Source of the DNA: Paenibacillus sp. 19GGS1-52
GTDB lineage: Bacteria > Bacillota > Bacilli > Paenibacillales > Paenibacillaceae
Length of the DNA: 64,000 bases
NCBI RefSeq assembly: GCF_022369515.1
Contig: NZ_CP059724.1
Coordinates: 4,030,001 to 4,094,000, forward strand
Direction: 5' to 3'
Under the pieces are notes generated by a model. It saw only the letters and a program-made list of their open reading frames with translations. It made no database searches and was not told the origin of the DNA. Positions 1 to 7,358 of the stretch are shown here, piece by piece. Numbering within the stretch: position 1 is the first letter of the stretch; each line of letters opens with the position of its first letter. The translations under genes were made by a program, and so were the position numbers.

Positions 1-4
1 TATA

Positions 5-388
5 TTAGTCATAAGGAACGTGACTCATTGGCGGGTCAAGGATCTGGTTGAACACCACGAAGTCAAAAACTTCTGTACGCTGCATGTACCGCTCGGTAAT
101 AATGCTCCGTTCAATGTCAGGCAGCCTGCTTACTGATTGTTCTACCCGTTCACAAAACTGACGGCGATGTTCTGGCTCATCCACGTTGTACGCCGCAATA
201 TTGCCCGTCTGGTCGCTGACCGATCCTGTGAATCCCTTTGGTGCAGCTGACCAGGATGCGGTTATGGTAGCTTCGCGTTCCTGGAACATCACGAATTTCC
301 ATAGCCGGTACCGCTCGAGCTCCGACTCTACAGCTGATTTGAGCTTCCGCTTAACCGCCGACGGTAGTTTATTGATCGCTGCTGTCAT
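5..388 (-). CDS. ArpU-like phage late-gene regulator, C-terminally short
   Basis: 127 residues. The segment with FCERVEQSVSRLP followed by IITERYM matches the sigma-like ArpU family of phage transcription regulators, which act on late (packaging/lysis) genes. ArpU proteins normally continue after this point with a basic C-terminal helix (as the next gene does, YKKMRLRALYKIG). This one stops with TAA right after SHVPYD, so the DNA-binding end is missing or the gene is broken just at the window edge. It starts at ATG 388 behind GAGGGATGAGG, 4 bp after the upstream gene, so the two are co-transcribed. Family assignment is fairly sure; whether it is functional is not. Confidence 0.6.
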   Translation of the reverse strand: MTAAINKLPSAVKRKLKSAVESELERYRLWKFVMFQEREATITASWSAAPKGFTGSVSDQTGNIAAYNVDEPEHRRQFCERVEQSVSRLPDIERSIITERYMQRTEVFDFVVFNQILDPPMSHVPYD

Positions 389-392
389 TTCC

Positions 393-713
393 TCATCCCT
401 CTGATAGCGTTATGGGGTTTACGTCTGGATCTACGATGCCAAGAGCTGCACCGATCTTGTAGAGAGCTCTGAGCCGCATTTTCTTGTACGTACCCTCTAC
501 GACTCCCATATCCGTATAGATATCGAAATGAGTAATATAAGTGGCTTCCAGCTGAATGTACTTTCGCAAAATTATGTCTTTTTCTATCTCTGGCAGCCTA
601 TCAATAACTCTTGTAATGAATGCCGTTTCCTCATTACCACGATTGACTGTTAATAAGGTATGGGCTTGCTCTAACCTATCAATGATCACTTTCTCTGTAG
701 CTCTATCGATCAA
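393..713 (-). CDS. ArpU-like phage transcription regulator
   Basis: 106 residues from a TTG at 713, chosen because GGGAGGTGAAG lies 3-7 bases before it; a longer GTG-start version begins at 740 but has no ribosome site. The segment RLPEIEKDIILRKYI and the C-terminal YKKMRLRALYKIGAALGIV match the sigma-region-4-like part of ArpU regulators, which activate late phage genes. It lies directly before a second ArpU-like gene with a 4-bp gap. The two look complementary: this one keeps the C-terminal helix that its neighbour lacks. It is the last but one gene of the leftward early operon seen here. Inferred role: switch from early to late transcription. Confidence 0.55.
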   Translation of the reverse strand: MIDRATEKVIIDRLEQAHTLLTVNRGNEETAFITRVIDRLPEIEKDIILRKYIQLEATYITHFDIYTDMGVVEGTYKKMRLRALYKIGAALGIVDPDVNPITLSEG

Positions 714-804
714 TTGCTTCACCTCCCAGCAGGCCGCCACGCGCGCGCCTCTTTTTCTTTTGAACTTAGAAAGCTTCTACATTGATCATTTTTGGTATTA
801 AAGG

Positions 805-1521
805 CTATTCTTTAGCCTTATCCCATTCTACGAATTCTGAAGAAGGGACCTCAAAGTACCTCATGAATGTTGGAATGAATGCTAATATGTTGCCGTTATT
901 TTTACTTGGTAAGGTTTTAAAATGTTCTCCTACTCCTTCTTTGAATTCATCCTCTGTTAACTCGAATTCTTTAAGCAGCTCTATGTTGTGCATGATGTGT
1001 AATAACTGCTGCTCTGTAATCTTTGGATGTTCCTTATTCAAGGTTCTTCTGAATTCAGTGTTATAAATTGTTAGGAATACGTGATCGTCGATTGGTAAAT
1101 CGATGTAATATTTTTCTTTAGTACTTTTTTTCTTTAGTTCTTTCTTTATATGGGGGTCTAATGAGTCCTCTCTATAGAGGTCTAATGAGTCCCCTATTAA
1201 GGGGTCTAACGAGTCCCCTATACTCTTCTTCAAATCCTTATTAATCCGGAGGAATCTCTTTCTCCCCTCCGTTCGATCAATGACAATTCCACGCGCGATC
1301 AAGACCTTAAGCTCTCTTCTGACTTGCCGCTTATCGCATTTAGTGAGTTGAGATATAAATTCAAGAGATAGCCAGCATTCCAGTTGGTTGTATCCAAACG
1401 TGTAACGAACAACAGTATTGAATATACGGAATTGGGTCATATTCAAATTTGCTGTCATGAGATAGTCCATCACCCAATGCGGGACTCGAACAAAATTATC
1501 TTTTCCTGTAGCGTCGGCCAT
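805..1521 (-). CDS. Phage replisome organizer / replication initiation protein
   Basis: 238 residues. The N-terminal 90 residues form a winged-helix region (VPHWVMDYLM..LNMTQFRIFNTVVRYTFG.. then KCDKRQVRRELKVL) typical of phage replication proteins of the lambda O / DnaD-like N-terminal type, which bind the origin and recruit host helicase loader or helicase. Residues around 102-125 hold three copies of an 8-residue repeat (IGDSLDPL, IGDSLDLY, REDSLDPH), encoded by three 24-bp DNA repeats that could be the origin itself. A basic linker (KKELKKKSTKEK) and a helical C-terminal domain follow. It starts at ATG 1521 behind GAAGGTGAGG. It sits in the leftward early prophage operon. Confidence 0.7.
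   Translation of the reverse strand: MADATGKDNFVRVPHWVMDYLMTANLNMTQFRIFNTVVRYTFGYNQLECWLSLEFISQLTKCDKRQVRRELKVLIARGIVIDRTEGRKRFLRINKDLKKSIGDSLDPLIGDSLDLYREDSLDPHIKKELKKKSTKEKYYIDLPIDDHVFLTIYNTEFRRTLNKEHPKITEQQLLHIMHNIELLKEFELTEDEFKEGVGEHFKTLPSKNNGNILAFIPTFMRYFEVPSSEFVEWDKAKE
1154..1220. repeat. Three 24-bp direct repeats, candidate replication-origin iterons
   Basis: The core GGTCTAAYGAGTCC occurs at 1155, 1179 and 1203, exactly 24 bp apart, inside the replication gene. Phage replication genes of this type often carry their origin iterons internally (lambda O is the known example). The repeats also keep the reading frame, so protein-level repetition is an alternative explanation. Confidence 0.55.
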
Positions 1522-1535
1522 TTCACCTCACCTTC

Positions 1536-1826
1536 TTATCCTCCACAGCGCCGTTGTGGAATTCCTCCCTGGCCCTCTACTAGCAGACTAAGGAACTCGA
1601 AATCCTTAAGACTGCCCGAGACATAATCCTCCAGAATAAGCCACAGCACATTACCTTGAGAAAGCTCAATACCATTCACTTCGAACAAAGTATTTACTAA
1701 ATGCTCATACAGGTCGTTCATAATATCTAGTTGAATTCCTACGCTCTGGAGCTGATTCTGCTTCTCTCTCAAACTGAGGATCAGCTGCAGCAGCCTTAAG
1801 GAGATAATTCTCTGTGCTGTAGTCAT
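1536..1826 (-). CDS. Hypothetical prophage protein
   Basis: 96 residues, not recognised. It is mostly helical, with a long amphipathic N-terminal stretch (QRIISLRLLQLILSLREKQN) and an acidic middle part, and has no Cys cluster or membrane segment. The end (GGIPQRRCGG) is encoded across an imperfect CCACA..TGTGG palindrome near 1543-1559. It starts at ATG 1826 behind GGAGAGG. It lies between the HTH gene and the replication gene in the leftward operon, so an accessory early function such as replication is a guess from position only. Confidence 0.5.
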   Translation of the reverse strand: MTTAQRIISLRLLQLILSLREKQNQLQSVGIQLDIMNDLYEHLVNTLFEVNGIELSQGNVLWLILEDYVSGSLKDFEFLSLLVEGQGGIPQRRCGG

Positions 1827-1835
1827 ACTGCCCGC

Positions 1836-2189
1836 CTACCTCTCCATACCGCACTGGTTGGTGTTCTCGCTGATCCATTTTTCTAGCTCATGCCGGCGAA
1901 AGAAGATGCGACTTCGGATTTTGAAAAATGGTAGGCTCTTGGTTCTGCACATGTCATAAACTGACCAAGCGGAGATCCTTAAATACTCAGCAGCTTCCTT
2001 AACGTCCAATGTTTGCGGCCGTGGCTGCTGGGTCTGTTGTTGTATGACCATCTGGCCAAGCTGCTGCATAAACTGCTGAGGGTCAAATTCAGGCTTCCGC
2101 TCCATGAGTTCGGGCATTTGATAGGCTGCAGGTGGTGCCTGCTGAATAATTACTGTCGATGTACTGCGTCTTGCTCTTTGATTACGCAT
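1836..2189 (-). CDS. Helix-turn-helix (excisionase-type fold) DNA-binding protein
   Basis: 117 residues. The N-terminal half is low-complexity and Gln-rich (QQFMQQLGQMVIQQQTQQ). The C-terminal half is a MerR/excisionase-type winged helix of the HTH_17 kind: VKEAAEYLRISAWSVYDM, then LPFFKIRSRIFFRRHELEKWI. This fold binds DNA, and such proteins serve as excisionases or regulators. ATG 2189 follows AAGGAGGAATCATTC, a strong ribosome site. It is one of three related HTH proteins in this element (with 4084-4311 and 5786-6145). Which of the three is the true excisionase cannot be told from sequence alone. Confidence 0.7.
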   Translation of the reverse strand: MRNQRARRSTSTVIIQQAPPAAYQMPELMERKPEFDPQQFMQQLGQMVIQQQTQQPRPQTLDVKEAAEYLRISAWSVYDMCRTKSLPFFKIRSRIFFRRHELEKWISENTNQCGMER

Positions 2190-2333
2190 GAATGATTCCT
2201 CCTTAAGATTCGTATTTCCTCACGCCTTAGAAGTCCAAAAGCGCATAGGGGGTGTAAATATGCCAACTACCTATAAACAGTGAATGAAATCCCTTGTCCC
2301 ATAAGGGTTCTTGAAGCCCTAAAACGTGAGGTT

Positions 2334-2738
2334 TTACCCCCTATCATTCCAGTATTTCTTACGTTGCCGATCCCTGTTAATAATCTTGGTTTGCTCCGGC
2401 TTACATTTAGAGCAAAATTGCTGCCTGTTTGAATGCCTGGTGAATGACTCTGCACATCGAGAACACTTCCCTACGGTTTGACCGTGAATGCTATCTGGGT
2501 TCTTTCCCCAATAGTTCAGTTCAAGTTCTGGATCTGTAGGCAAGACATTCGTTTCGAAATAATTGCAGCGGACCGCACCCTTTTTGAGATACAGTGGATA
2601 ATCACCGTCATCTCGAAAGAAGCTACAGACTGCTTGATCATCAGGACAGAGGTGGCATTTGTTCCCGCTGTGCAGAGAAGCGCATTGCTTTCTCGCCAGC
2701 ATTCGTATAGGCCGAATGATGTCCTTTCTTGTCTTCAT
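2334..2738 (-). CDS. Cysteine-rich (Cys_rich_VLP-like) prophage protein
   Basis: 134 residues. Cysteines come in pairs fit to bind zinc: C19..C29xxC32..C38..C58 in the first half, and a C-terminal zinc-ribbon-like CSRCAESF..FCSKC. The stretch NVLPTDPELELNYW between them resembles the VLP motif that names the Cys_rich_VLP family, common in phages and conjugative elements of Firmicutes and of unknown function. The tail is basic (NRDRQRKKYW). ATG 2738 follows GGGAGGGCTTCAT. It is part of the leftward early operon. The family match was made by eye from the motif order, so it is moderately sure. Confidence 0.55.
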   Translation of the reverse strand: MKTRKDIIRPIRMLARKQCASLHSGNKCHLCPDDQAVCSFFRDDGDYPLYLKKGAVRCNYFETNVLPTDPELELNYWGKNPDSIHGQTVGKCSRCAESFTRHSNRQQFCSKCKPEQTKIINRDRQRKKYWNDRG

Positions 2739-2763
2739 ATGAAGCCCTCCCTAACCGTTCCCC

Positions 2764-3114
2764 TTAATAAGATGACTTACGGTAAGCCTCAGCTGCTTCA
2801 TCCAGCGTTATCATGTCTAAGCGGTTGTGCATAGAGCGCACTAGACGATTGATATTTCCTGCATCAAGCCCTGCTCGCTCCGCTGATAATATCGCGTATC
2901 CGAAAGCTGATTGATTGCTCCAAGCCTGCGGCACTAATCTCTCAGCTGTTTGGCAGCCAACCTGATGGGCTTTGACAAGAAGCTCCTCTATATCGTCCAG
3001 CAGCCAGATCATGTCCGGTGTGACTCCTTGAGGAAAATGCTTCTGCTCAAGTTGGACCCGAGTTTTAGTGAATGCTGTCTTCCCCACTTGTGGAGATGTT
3101 CCACTTGATTCCAT
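2764..3114 (-). CDS. Hypothetical prophage protein
   Basis: 116 residues, not recognised. It is predicted mostly helical, acidic in the middle (DMIWLLDDIEELLVKAH), and has a single Cys. There is no signal peptide or membrane segment. ATG 3114 has AGGAGGTG upstream with a longer than usual gap. It is spaced 14 bp after the antirepressor gene and 25 bp before the Cys-rich gene, so it is co-transcribed in the early operon. No function is proposed. Confidence 0.5.
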   Translation of the reverse strand: MESSGTSPQVGKTAFTKTRVQLEQKHFPQGVTPDMIWLLDDIEELLVKAHQVGCQTAERLVPQAWSNQSAFGYAILSAERAGLDAGNINRLVRSMHNRLDMITLDEAAEAYRKSSY

Positions 3115-3128
3115 TCCTCACGCACCTC

Positions 3129-3941
3129 CTAACTGGTTTGATTCAGTTCATAGATTTCAGATATAAGCTCCCTAACATCATTCTCATACAGCTTTGCGGC
3201 GATCTCATACAACTCAGGGACCTTACCAAGCACCTTCTCGATATAATCCAGCTTGTTCTTGAGTTTTGGTTTGTGATCCTCGTTGTAATTGTCCAGCTTC
3301 CGCTGCAGATTGAGATGATATTTCAGTTCAAATTGCTTATAGAGTTCTGTCCAGCGCATGTGTACCTTATCCATGCCGCCTTTACGCACTACACGGTTCA
3401 ATACTTGCCGCTTGGTTGCCAGGTCAATGTCGTCAACCAAACCAATGATCACAGTCTCCTTGTGGTCTATTTCCAGCCGCTGCTCCTTGATCAGTTCATT
3501 CTGCTGCCGGACGGTTGCCAGCGTGGTACGGAACATGATGCGGGTTTGATCGTCTGCAAAGGGCAAATATGTTTCTAGGAATAAATCATCGTTTGAGACA
3601 TGGCCGCCGGTTCTTCGGATCGTTGGAAGGACCTCGTCAAATATCCAACTCTCGAATTTCTCAGCCATTTCCTTAATATCTTGATTCCGTGATTGCTCTG
3701 CAGCCTTGGCAATTAGGCGGTACACATCGCCTTCAGGAATAACATTTGTTTCCTGAGTGCCGCTCTGTGAAGGTATCCCCAACTTACGGATACCTTTGCA
3801 ATGGTCTATCACTGCCTGGCTGGGTTTGGCGTACATCAGGGCACGAGCCACATCAACACCGACGAAAAGCGGCTTGCCCTCTACCTCTACCATCCGGACA
3901 TCCCCAAACAGCGGGTTACTGAATATGCTTGGTTTGTTCAA
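3129..3941 (-). CDS. Bro-N / ORF6C phage antirepressor
   Basis: 270 residues from a TTG at 3941. An in-frame TTG at 3950 is only one base from AAGGAG, while 3941 has the proper 9-base gap. Residues 1-110 are a Bro-N domain (SNPLFGDVRMVEVEGKPLFV..DVARALMYAKP..KFESWIFDEVLPTIRRTGGHV). The C-terminal half, after a helical linker, resembles ORF6C (KRQVLNRVVRKGGMDKVHM..LYKQFELKYH). This two-domain layout is that of phage antirepressors, which counter the lysogenic repressor and favour lytic growth. It lies second in the leftward operon, facing the Xre repressor across the operator region, which fits the role. Confidence 0.82.
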   Translation of the reverse strand: MNKPSIFSNPLFGDVRMVEVEGKPLFVGVDVARALMYAKPSQAVIDHCKGIRKLGIPSQSGTQETNVIPEGDVYRLIAKAAEQSRNQDIKEMAEKFESWIFDEVLPTIRRTGGHVSNDDLFLETYLPFADDQTRIMFRTTLATVRQQNELIKEQRLEIDHKETVIIGLVDDIDLATKRQVLNRVVRKGGMDKVHMRWTELYKQFELKYHLNLQRKLDNYNEDHKPKLKNKLDYIEKVLGKVPELYEIAAKLYENDVRELISEIYELNQTS

Positions 3942-4083
3942 TTCTCTCAACTCCTTCTCTAATCAGTGGAACTAAGCACGTTTGAGCGACTGGGAGCCTG
4001 AGGTGCGCTTAAAGCTTGCGGTGCGGGGGATACTGGAACGTTGGAGCGGTGCGGGTTACTTAGCTGCTGGCTGTATCACTGCT

Positions 4084-4311
4084 TTATAAATCTTTCAAGG
4101 TTCTGCCCCCACAAGTGGGGTGAGTTAATTCATCCGAACTACAATTCTCGAATTCTTGATCAGCAATCCATCGATCAAGTACCTCTTTACGAAAAAGTAT
4201 TTTTGCCCCAATCCGATATGCAGGAATCTTTTTATTACGAACCAACTCCCTAAGCTTATACTCGCTTGCCCCTACATAAGGCGCAGCTTGCTTAACAGTA
4301 AGTCTATCCAT
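4084..4311 (-). CDS. Excisionase-family HTH protein, first gene of the leftward operon
   Basis: 75 residues from ATG 4311, set by AAGGAGGTGACTTAC just upstream (a GTG at 4320 would lie inside the ribosome site). It is almost entirely one winged-helix domain: LTVKQAAPYVGASEYKLREL, then IPAYRIGAKILFRKEVLDRWI. Small proteins of this form act as excisionases (directing prophage excision with the integrase) or as Cro-like regulators. Being the first gene opposite the Xre repressor, a Cro-like role is also possible. The 142-bp stretch after it (3942-4083) holds no gene. Confidence 0.7.
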   Translation of the reverse strand: MDRLTVKQAAPYVGASEYKLRELVRNKKIPAYRIGAKILFRKEVLDRWIADQEFENCSSDELTHPTCGGRTLKDL

Positions 4312-4361
4312 GTAAGTCACCTCCTTTTTAGTTGCTGTCTTGTGTTGCCTGTGTGGATATT

Positions 4362-4447
4362 GTATTCAATATGGATACTTTATCATCTTGTATTCATTTT
4401 GGCAACAATAATCATTAATTGTTTTTACTTGTTGTCATATTGGATAC
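4362..4447. promoter_or_regulatory. Prophage switch region with three 17-bp operators
   Basis: Three related imperfect palindromes lie between the divergent genes: GTATTCAATATGGATAC (4362-4378), GTATTCATTTTGGCAAC (4390-4406) and GTTGTCATATTGGATAC (4431-4447). The consensus is GTATTCA-N3-TGGATAC. The third overlaps a likely repressor promoter (-35 TTGTCA or TTGTTG near 4429-4437, -10 TATACT 4453-4458), consistent with autoregulation. The first two cover the space where the leftward promoter should lie. Inferred binding sites of the Xre repressor encoded at 4485. Confidence 0.6.
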
Positions 4448-4484
4448 TTTGGTATACTTATTAAAAAACAAAAGGGGTAAAAAA

Positions 4485-5513
4485 ATGAAACCTAAAGTTT
4501 TTGGGGAGTATCTAAGAAAATTAAGAAATGATAAAAAGCTTACTCTCGAACAAGTTGCAAAAAGTGCAGGGTTTTCTAAGGGTTATTTGTCGAATATAGA
4601 AAATGGAAGAAGAGGAGTTCCTTCACCAGAAATATTAAAAAAATTAGCAGTTGCACTAGAAACTCAGTATATGGAATTGATGCAGGCTGCTGGGCATGTT
4701 CCTGAAGCAGAGCTTGATATGCTGATTGATATGAGTAAACAAGTTGCAAACGAGGCATATTCAAAATCGGTTGTTTCGGAGAAATACATAGAGGGGTTTA
4801 TAGATCAGTTAAATTCATATCAGAATTACAAAGACAAAATAGACAACCCTGATACTACTCAGGATGAAAAAAAAATTGCCATAGTTAGCATGCAACAAAT
4901 AATCGATAATATCTTAAATGCTACAAAAAGAATGGACCGACGTTTGAAGCAGGAAACTTCCAAACCTGTCGATGATTCTGATGATCCCGATGTTCTTGAC
5001 GGTCTATCTAAGAAATTTTCAGGAAGTCAGTATCTAAAACTAAAAGAAGCACAAGGTCAAATTAATCTTCCGCCAATAGGAGATAGCCGTGATTTGATCA
5101 TGGGAGTTATTAACCGGGCATTACCACACATTTATTATTCTTCAGACACACATCAAGGGTTCATTGGAGCAATAGAAGAAGAAATCGTTGATTTTCTATT
5201 CGAAGAAGCGCCCGACATCAGAAAAAAGATCGTGCTTACACCTGAAGGCATTAAAGATTTTGTAGACACACATTATTTCGAGCATCAAGAAAGCCTCTGG
5301 AAGCTAAGTATCTGCCTAGAGCAAATTAGTGATCGGTTTAAAGCATTGGCATTCGATCATCCTGAGTTAAGTGATGTCGGGATCGATTTAAAGGTTTGGT
5401 TAGATAAAGGAGTTCTCCACTATGGTCAGCACCTTATTAACGACCAGCAACGGCAACTTATTCTTGCTTACCTGGACGCGCTAATTCCAAATGTCAATAA
5501 ACCAAAGAGTTGA
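4485..5513 (+). CDS. Xre/CI-type phage repressor
   Basis: 342 residues. ATG 4485 is chosen because AAAGGGG (4471-4477) precedes it; the open frame upstream to 4419 covers the operators. Residues 1-65 are a classic Cro/CI helix-turn-helix (LRKLRNDKKLTLEQVAKSAG..SKGYLSNIENGR..VPSPEILKKLAVAL). The remaining 275 residues are acidic, mostly helical and not recognised. There is no Ser-Lys LexA-type peptidase motif, so self-cleavage is not supported, and no zinc-peptidase HExxH either. It is divergent from the early operon with operators between. The expected role is maintenance of lysogeny. Confidence 0.78.
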   Translation: MKPKVFGEYLRKLRNDKKLTLEQVAKSAGFSKGYLSNIENGRRGVPSPEILKKLAVALETQYMELMQAAGHVPEAELDMLIDMSKQVANEAYSKSVVSEKYIEGFIDQLNSYQNYKDKIDNPDTTQDEKKIAIVSMQQIIDNILNATKRMDRRLKQETSKPVDDSDDPDVLDGLSKKFSGSQYLKLKEAQGQINLPPIGDSRDLIMGVINRALPHIYYSSDTHQGFIGAIEEEIVDFLFEEAPDIRKKIVLTPEGIKDFVDTHYFEHQESLWKLSICLEQISDRFKALAFDHPELSDVGIDLKVWLDKGVLHYGQHLINDQQRQLILAYLDALIPNVNKPKS

Positions 5514-5538
5514 TCCCATGAAGAAAAAAAGCATATTG

Positions 5539-5630
5539 TTTGGAGAGCACAATTTCGTGCTGACCGATTTCTCACACTCCAATTCTGGAGAGTCATTCTC
5601 ACAGTTCAATTCTGAGCAGTGAGATTATAA
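5539..5630. repeat. CAATT-centred inverted repeats, left copy
   Basis: Three short palindromes in a row: AGCACAATTTCGTGCT, CTCCAATTCTGGAG and a weaker CTCAC..GTGAG with AATT in its centre. The 35-bp stretch 5541-5575 recurs at 6171-6205 with two or three changes that keep the AGCA..TGCT pairing. The two copies bracket the HTH gene 5786-6145. They could be protein-binding sites or small hairpins; the function is not known. The remaining bases up to 5785 show nothing else. Confidence 0.55.
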
Positions 5631-5785
5631 GAACGAATGCTTTTAAGATATTCCATTCGCCGTAAGCCCTCCCACAAGCCCCATACAGCCGCCTTGCACT
5701 CTTGAACATCCATATACATAGAAAACTACCTACTCATTGATTTTCACCAGTCAAACAGTACAAATTCAGGATAGGAGGTCTTGTC

Positions 5786-6145
5786 ATGAATGAGCCCACT
5801 AGCAAGTCACCCGCTGCCGATCTGCTGCTCTCTGCACTCCAGGAGCTGAAGGAGCTAAAGTTCGAGGTTACGGTGAGTATTAAACCGCCCGAGGATCCGA
5901 ATACAGTTAATAGGCCAGACAGGCCTCAACTGGATATAACGAGGACTGAGGAGCTACTGCAGCCTGTACTCTCTGCTACAGATATTCAAAAGTTTTTGGG
6001 GATCGGGCTGCGCCAGGTATATGAGTTACTGAATTCAGGTGTAATTCACGTTGCACGGGTAGGTAAGCGCATGTTTGTATCACGAGCGGTGTTCATCGAG
6101 TGGCTTGAGGGGTCGGACGAGCCGGAGGTGAAGCGAAGGCGTTAA
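5786..6145 (+). CDS. Helix-turn-helix (excisionase-type fold) protein
   Basis: 119 residues. The first 60 are Pro/Glu/Lys-rich and probably flexible. Residues 62-110 are a MerR/excisionase-like winged helix (LSATDIQKFLGIGLRQVYELLNSG, then VHVARVGKRMFVSRAVFIEWLE) and the tail is basic (KRRR). ATG 5786 follows AGGAGGTCTTGTC. It lies between the repressor and the integrase, the usual place for an excisionase or integration regulator. It is flanked on both sides by copies of a 35-bp repeat, which may be its own binding sites; that link is inference. Confidence 0.65.
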   Translation: MNEPTSKSPAADLLLSALQELKELKFEVTVSIKPPEDPNTVNRPDRPQLDITRTEELLQPVLSATDIQKFLGIGLRQVYELLNSGVIHVARVGKRMFVSRAVFIEWLEGSDEPEVKRRR

Positions 6146-6168
6146 TCCAAGAATTCTCACTCGCCAGT

Positions 6169-6225
6169 TTTGGAGAGCACAATTCCATGCTGACCGATTT
6201 CTCACTCCTCAATTTTCAGGAGTCA
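6169..6225. repeat. CAATT-centred inverted repeats, right copy
   Basis: Second copy of the repeat seen at 5539-5595. It contains AGCACAATTCCATGCT and CTCCTCAATTTTCAGGAG. The match to the left copy is nearly exact over 6171-6205. Confidence 0.55.
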
Positions 6226-6496
6226 ATCAGCCATCAAGCCGGAAGATGCACCGCCAGCACGAGCTGCCGCCGCTATCTTTTATCTTTAAGGTTAATCGTT
6301 ACTACCTGGGTATCTGTAGTGCTCTCTTTGATTCTTGAGGTGACTCGAAGGTATTAAAGAGGGTTTCAAGGAAGGGCCTGGTATTCAGGGGTATCACCAA
6401 TGTTGGTTAGCCCTCTGTTCGGTACTCAACACGTTCTTCTTTATGCATGAGTATATTCGATTGTATTCTCGTAATAGAGATGTTCTATATATATCT

Positions 6497-6640
6497 TTAT
6501 ATATTACTTTCTTTAGAGTTTCTTTTAGTTATCTTAGGGGGGTAATCCTCCACCACTAATGGGGGATTACTCTCCACCGCCGAGGGGGACAACTCTCCCC
6601 CAAAGACATTTTAAATTAGCGGTGGACGATTCTCCCCCAA
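6497..6640 (-). pseudogene. Probable remnant of a phage replication gene with iteron-like repeats
   Basis: Read leftward, this stretch gives a broken frame containing GGELSPSA, VESNPPLV and VEDYPPKI followed by basic TKRNSKE, then a stop. The layout of 8-residue repeats before a Lys-rich linker mirrors the replication protein at 805-1521. At DNA level TCTCC(A/C)CC recurs with ends at 6554, 6578, 6601 and 6638 (24 and 23 bp apart, then 37). No start codon or ribosome site remains. Nothing else is recognisable in the rest of 6226-6743. The assignment is inference from pattern. Confidence 0.35.
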
Positions 6641-6743
6641 GCGTATACATGATGTGTGAATATAGTGAATAAGTATTCATTCGTGTACGCATATGAAAAA
6701 GCCACCCGGGTTATGGATAGCTTTATGTACTACCTATTCATAC

Positions 6744-7139
6744 TTACAATAAGGACTTTCTAATCAGTTCAGCCAATAATTTACTACCGACATCTTTGGT
6801 TTGAGTCAGCACCCACTTGCTACTGTTTTCTAAAATCTTCTTTCGTTTATCAGCAGATGAGAGTTCGGGTTCTATTTTCAGTAATGACTCAACATAAGAT
6901 ATCCCTTTGCTGGTCGGCTTTGCATTCCAAATATCAGTAATATTGGTTGCTGGTCTCGATCCAAGATTAATATATGCACCGCTGATTAATTCTTCATTTT
7001 GAAGTTTAATCACGGCGTTATGAAATACCCCTTTCTCCATATCCATTGCTGCTGGTTTAATTTTCTTGAAATTGGGCAAGTCATTCATATATTCTGTGTA
7101 CATCGCAATCATAACTTGATCCTTAGCGCTTAATTCCAT
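6744..7139 (-). CDS. YjcQ-like winged-helix protein
   Basis: 131 residues from ATG 7139, set by GGAGGTGAAGAC just before it; an open frame extends to 7211 without a ribosome site. The order of elements (AKDQVMIAMYTEYMNDLP, GVFHNAVIKLQNEELISGAYI, then AKPTSKGISYVESLL) is that of YjcQ-type winged-helix proteins found in many Firmicutes phages. The family's function is not known. The C-terminal third is Lys-rich and helical. It is transcribed against the integrase and sits alone, a typical place for a lysogeny-conversion or accessory gene. The family call is moderate. Confidence 0.5.
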   Translation of the reverse strand: MELSAKDQVMIAMYTEYMNDLPNFKKIKPAAMDMEKGVFHNAVIKLQNEELISGAYINLGSRPATNITDIWNAKPTSKGISYVESLLKIEPELSSADKRKKILENSSKWVLTQTKDVGSKLLAELIRKSLL

Positions 7140-7358
7140 GTCTTCACCTCCCACAACCATAATTCGGCGTATGGAAGATAAATCCTGCATTTCGAAGGAT
7201 ATACAAATCACGTTTAAGCTCTCCCATGAGACGATCTACAAGGGAAATACACCTTAACTGCACTGGGAGATATAAATACACCCCTCTGCTTGTTCAGTCG
7301 CTGTAACAGGCTAATAAGGGGATATATGATTACAATGATACTGAAGGAGGTAACAACA

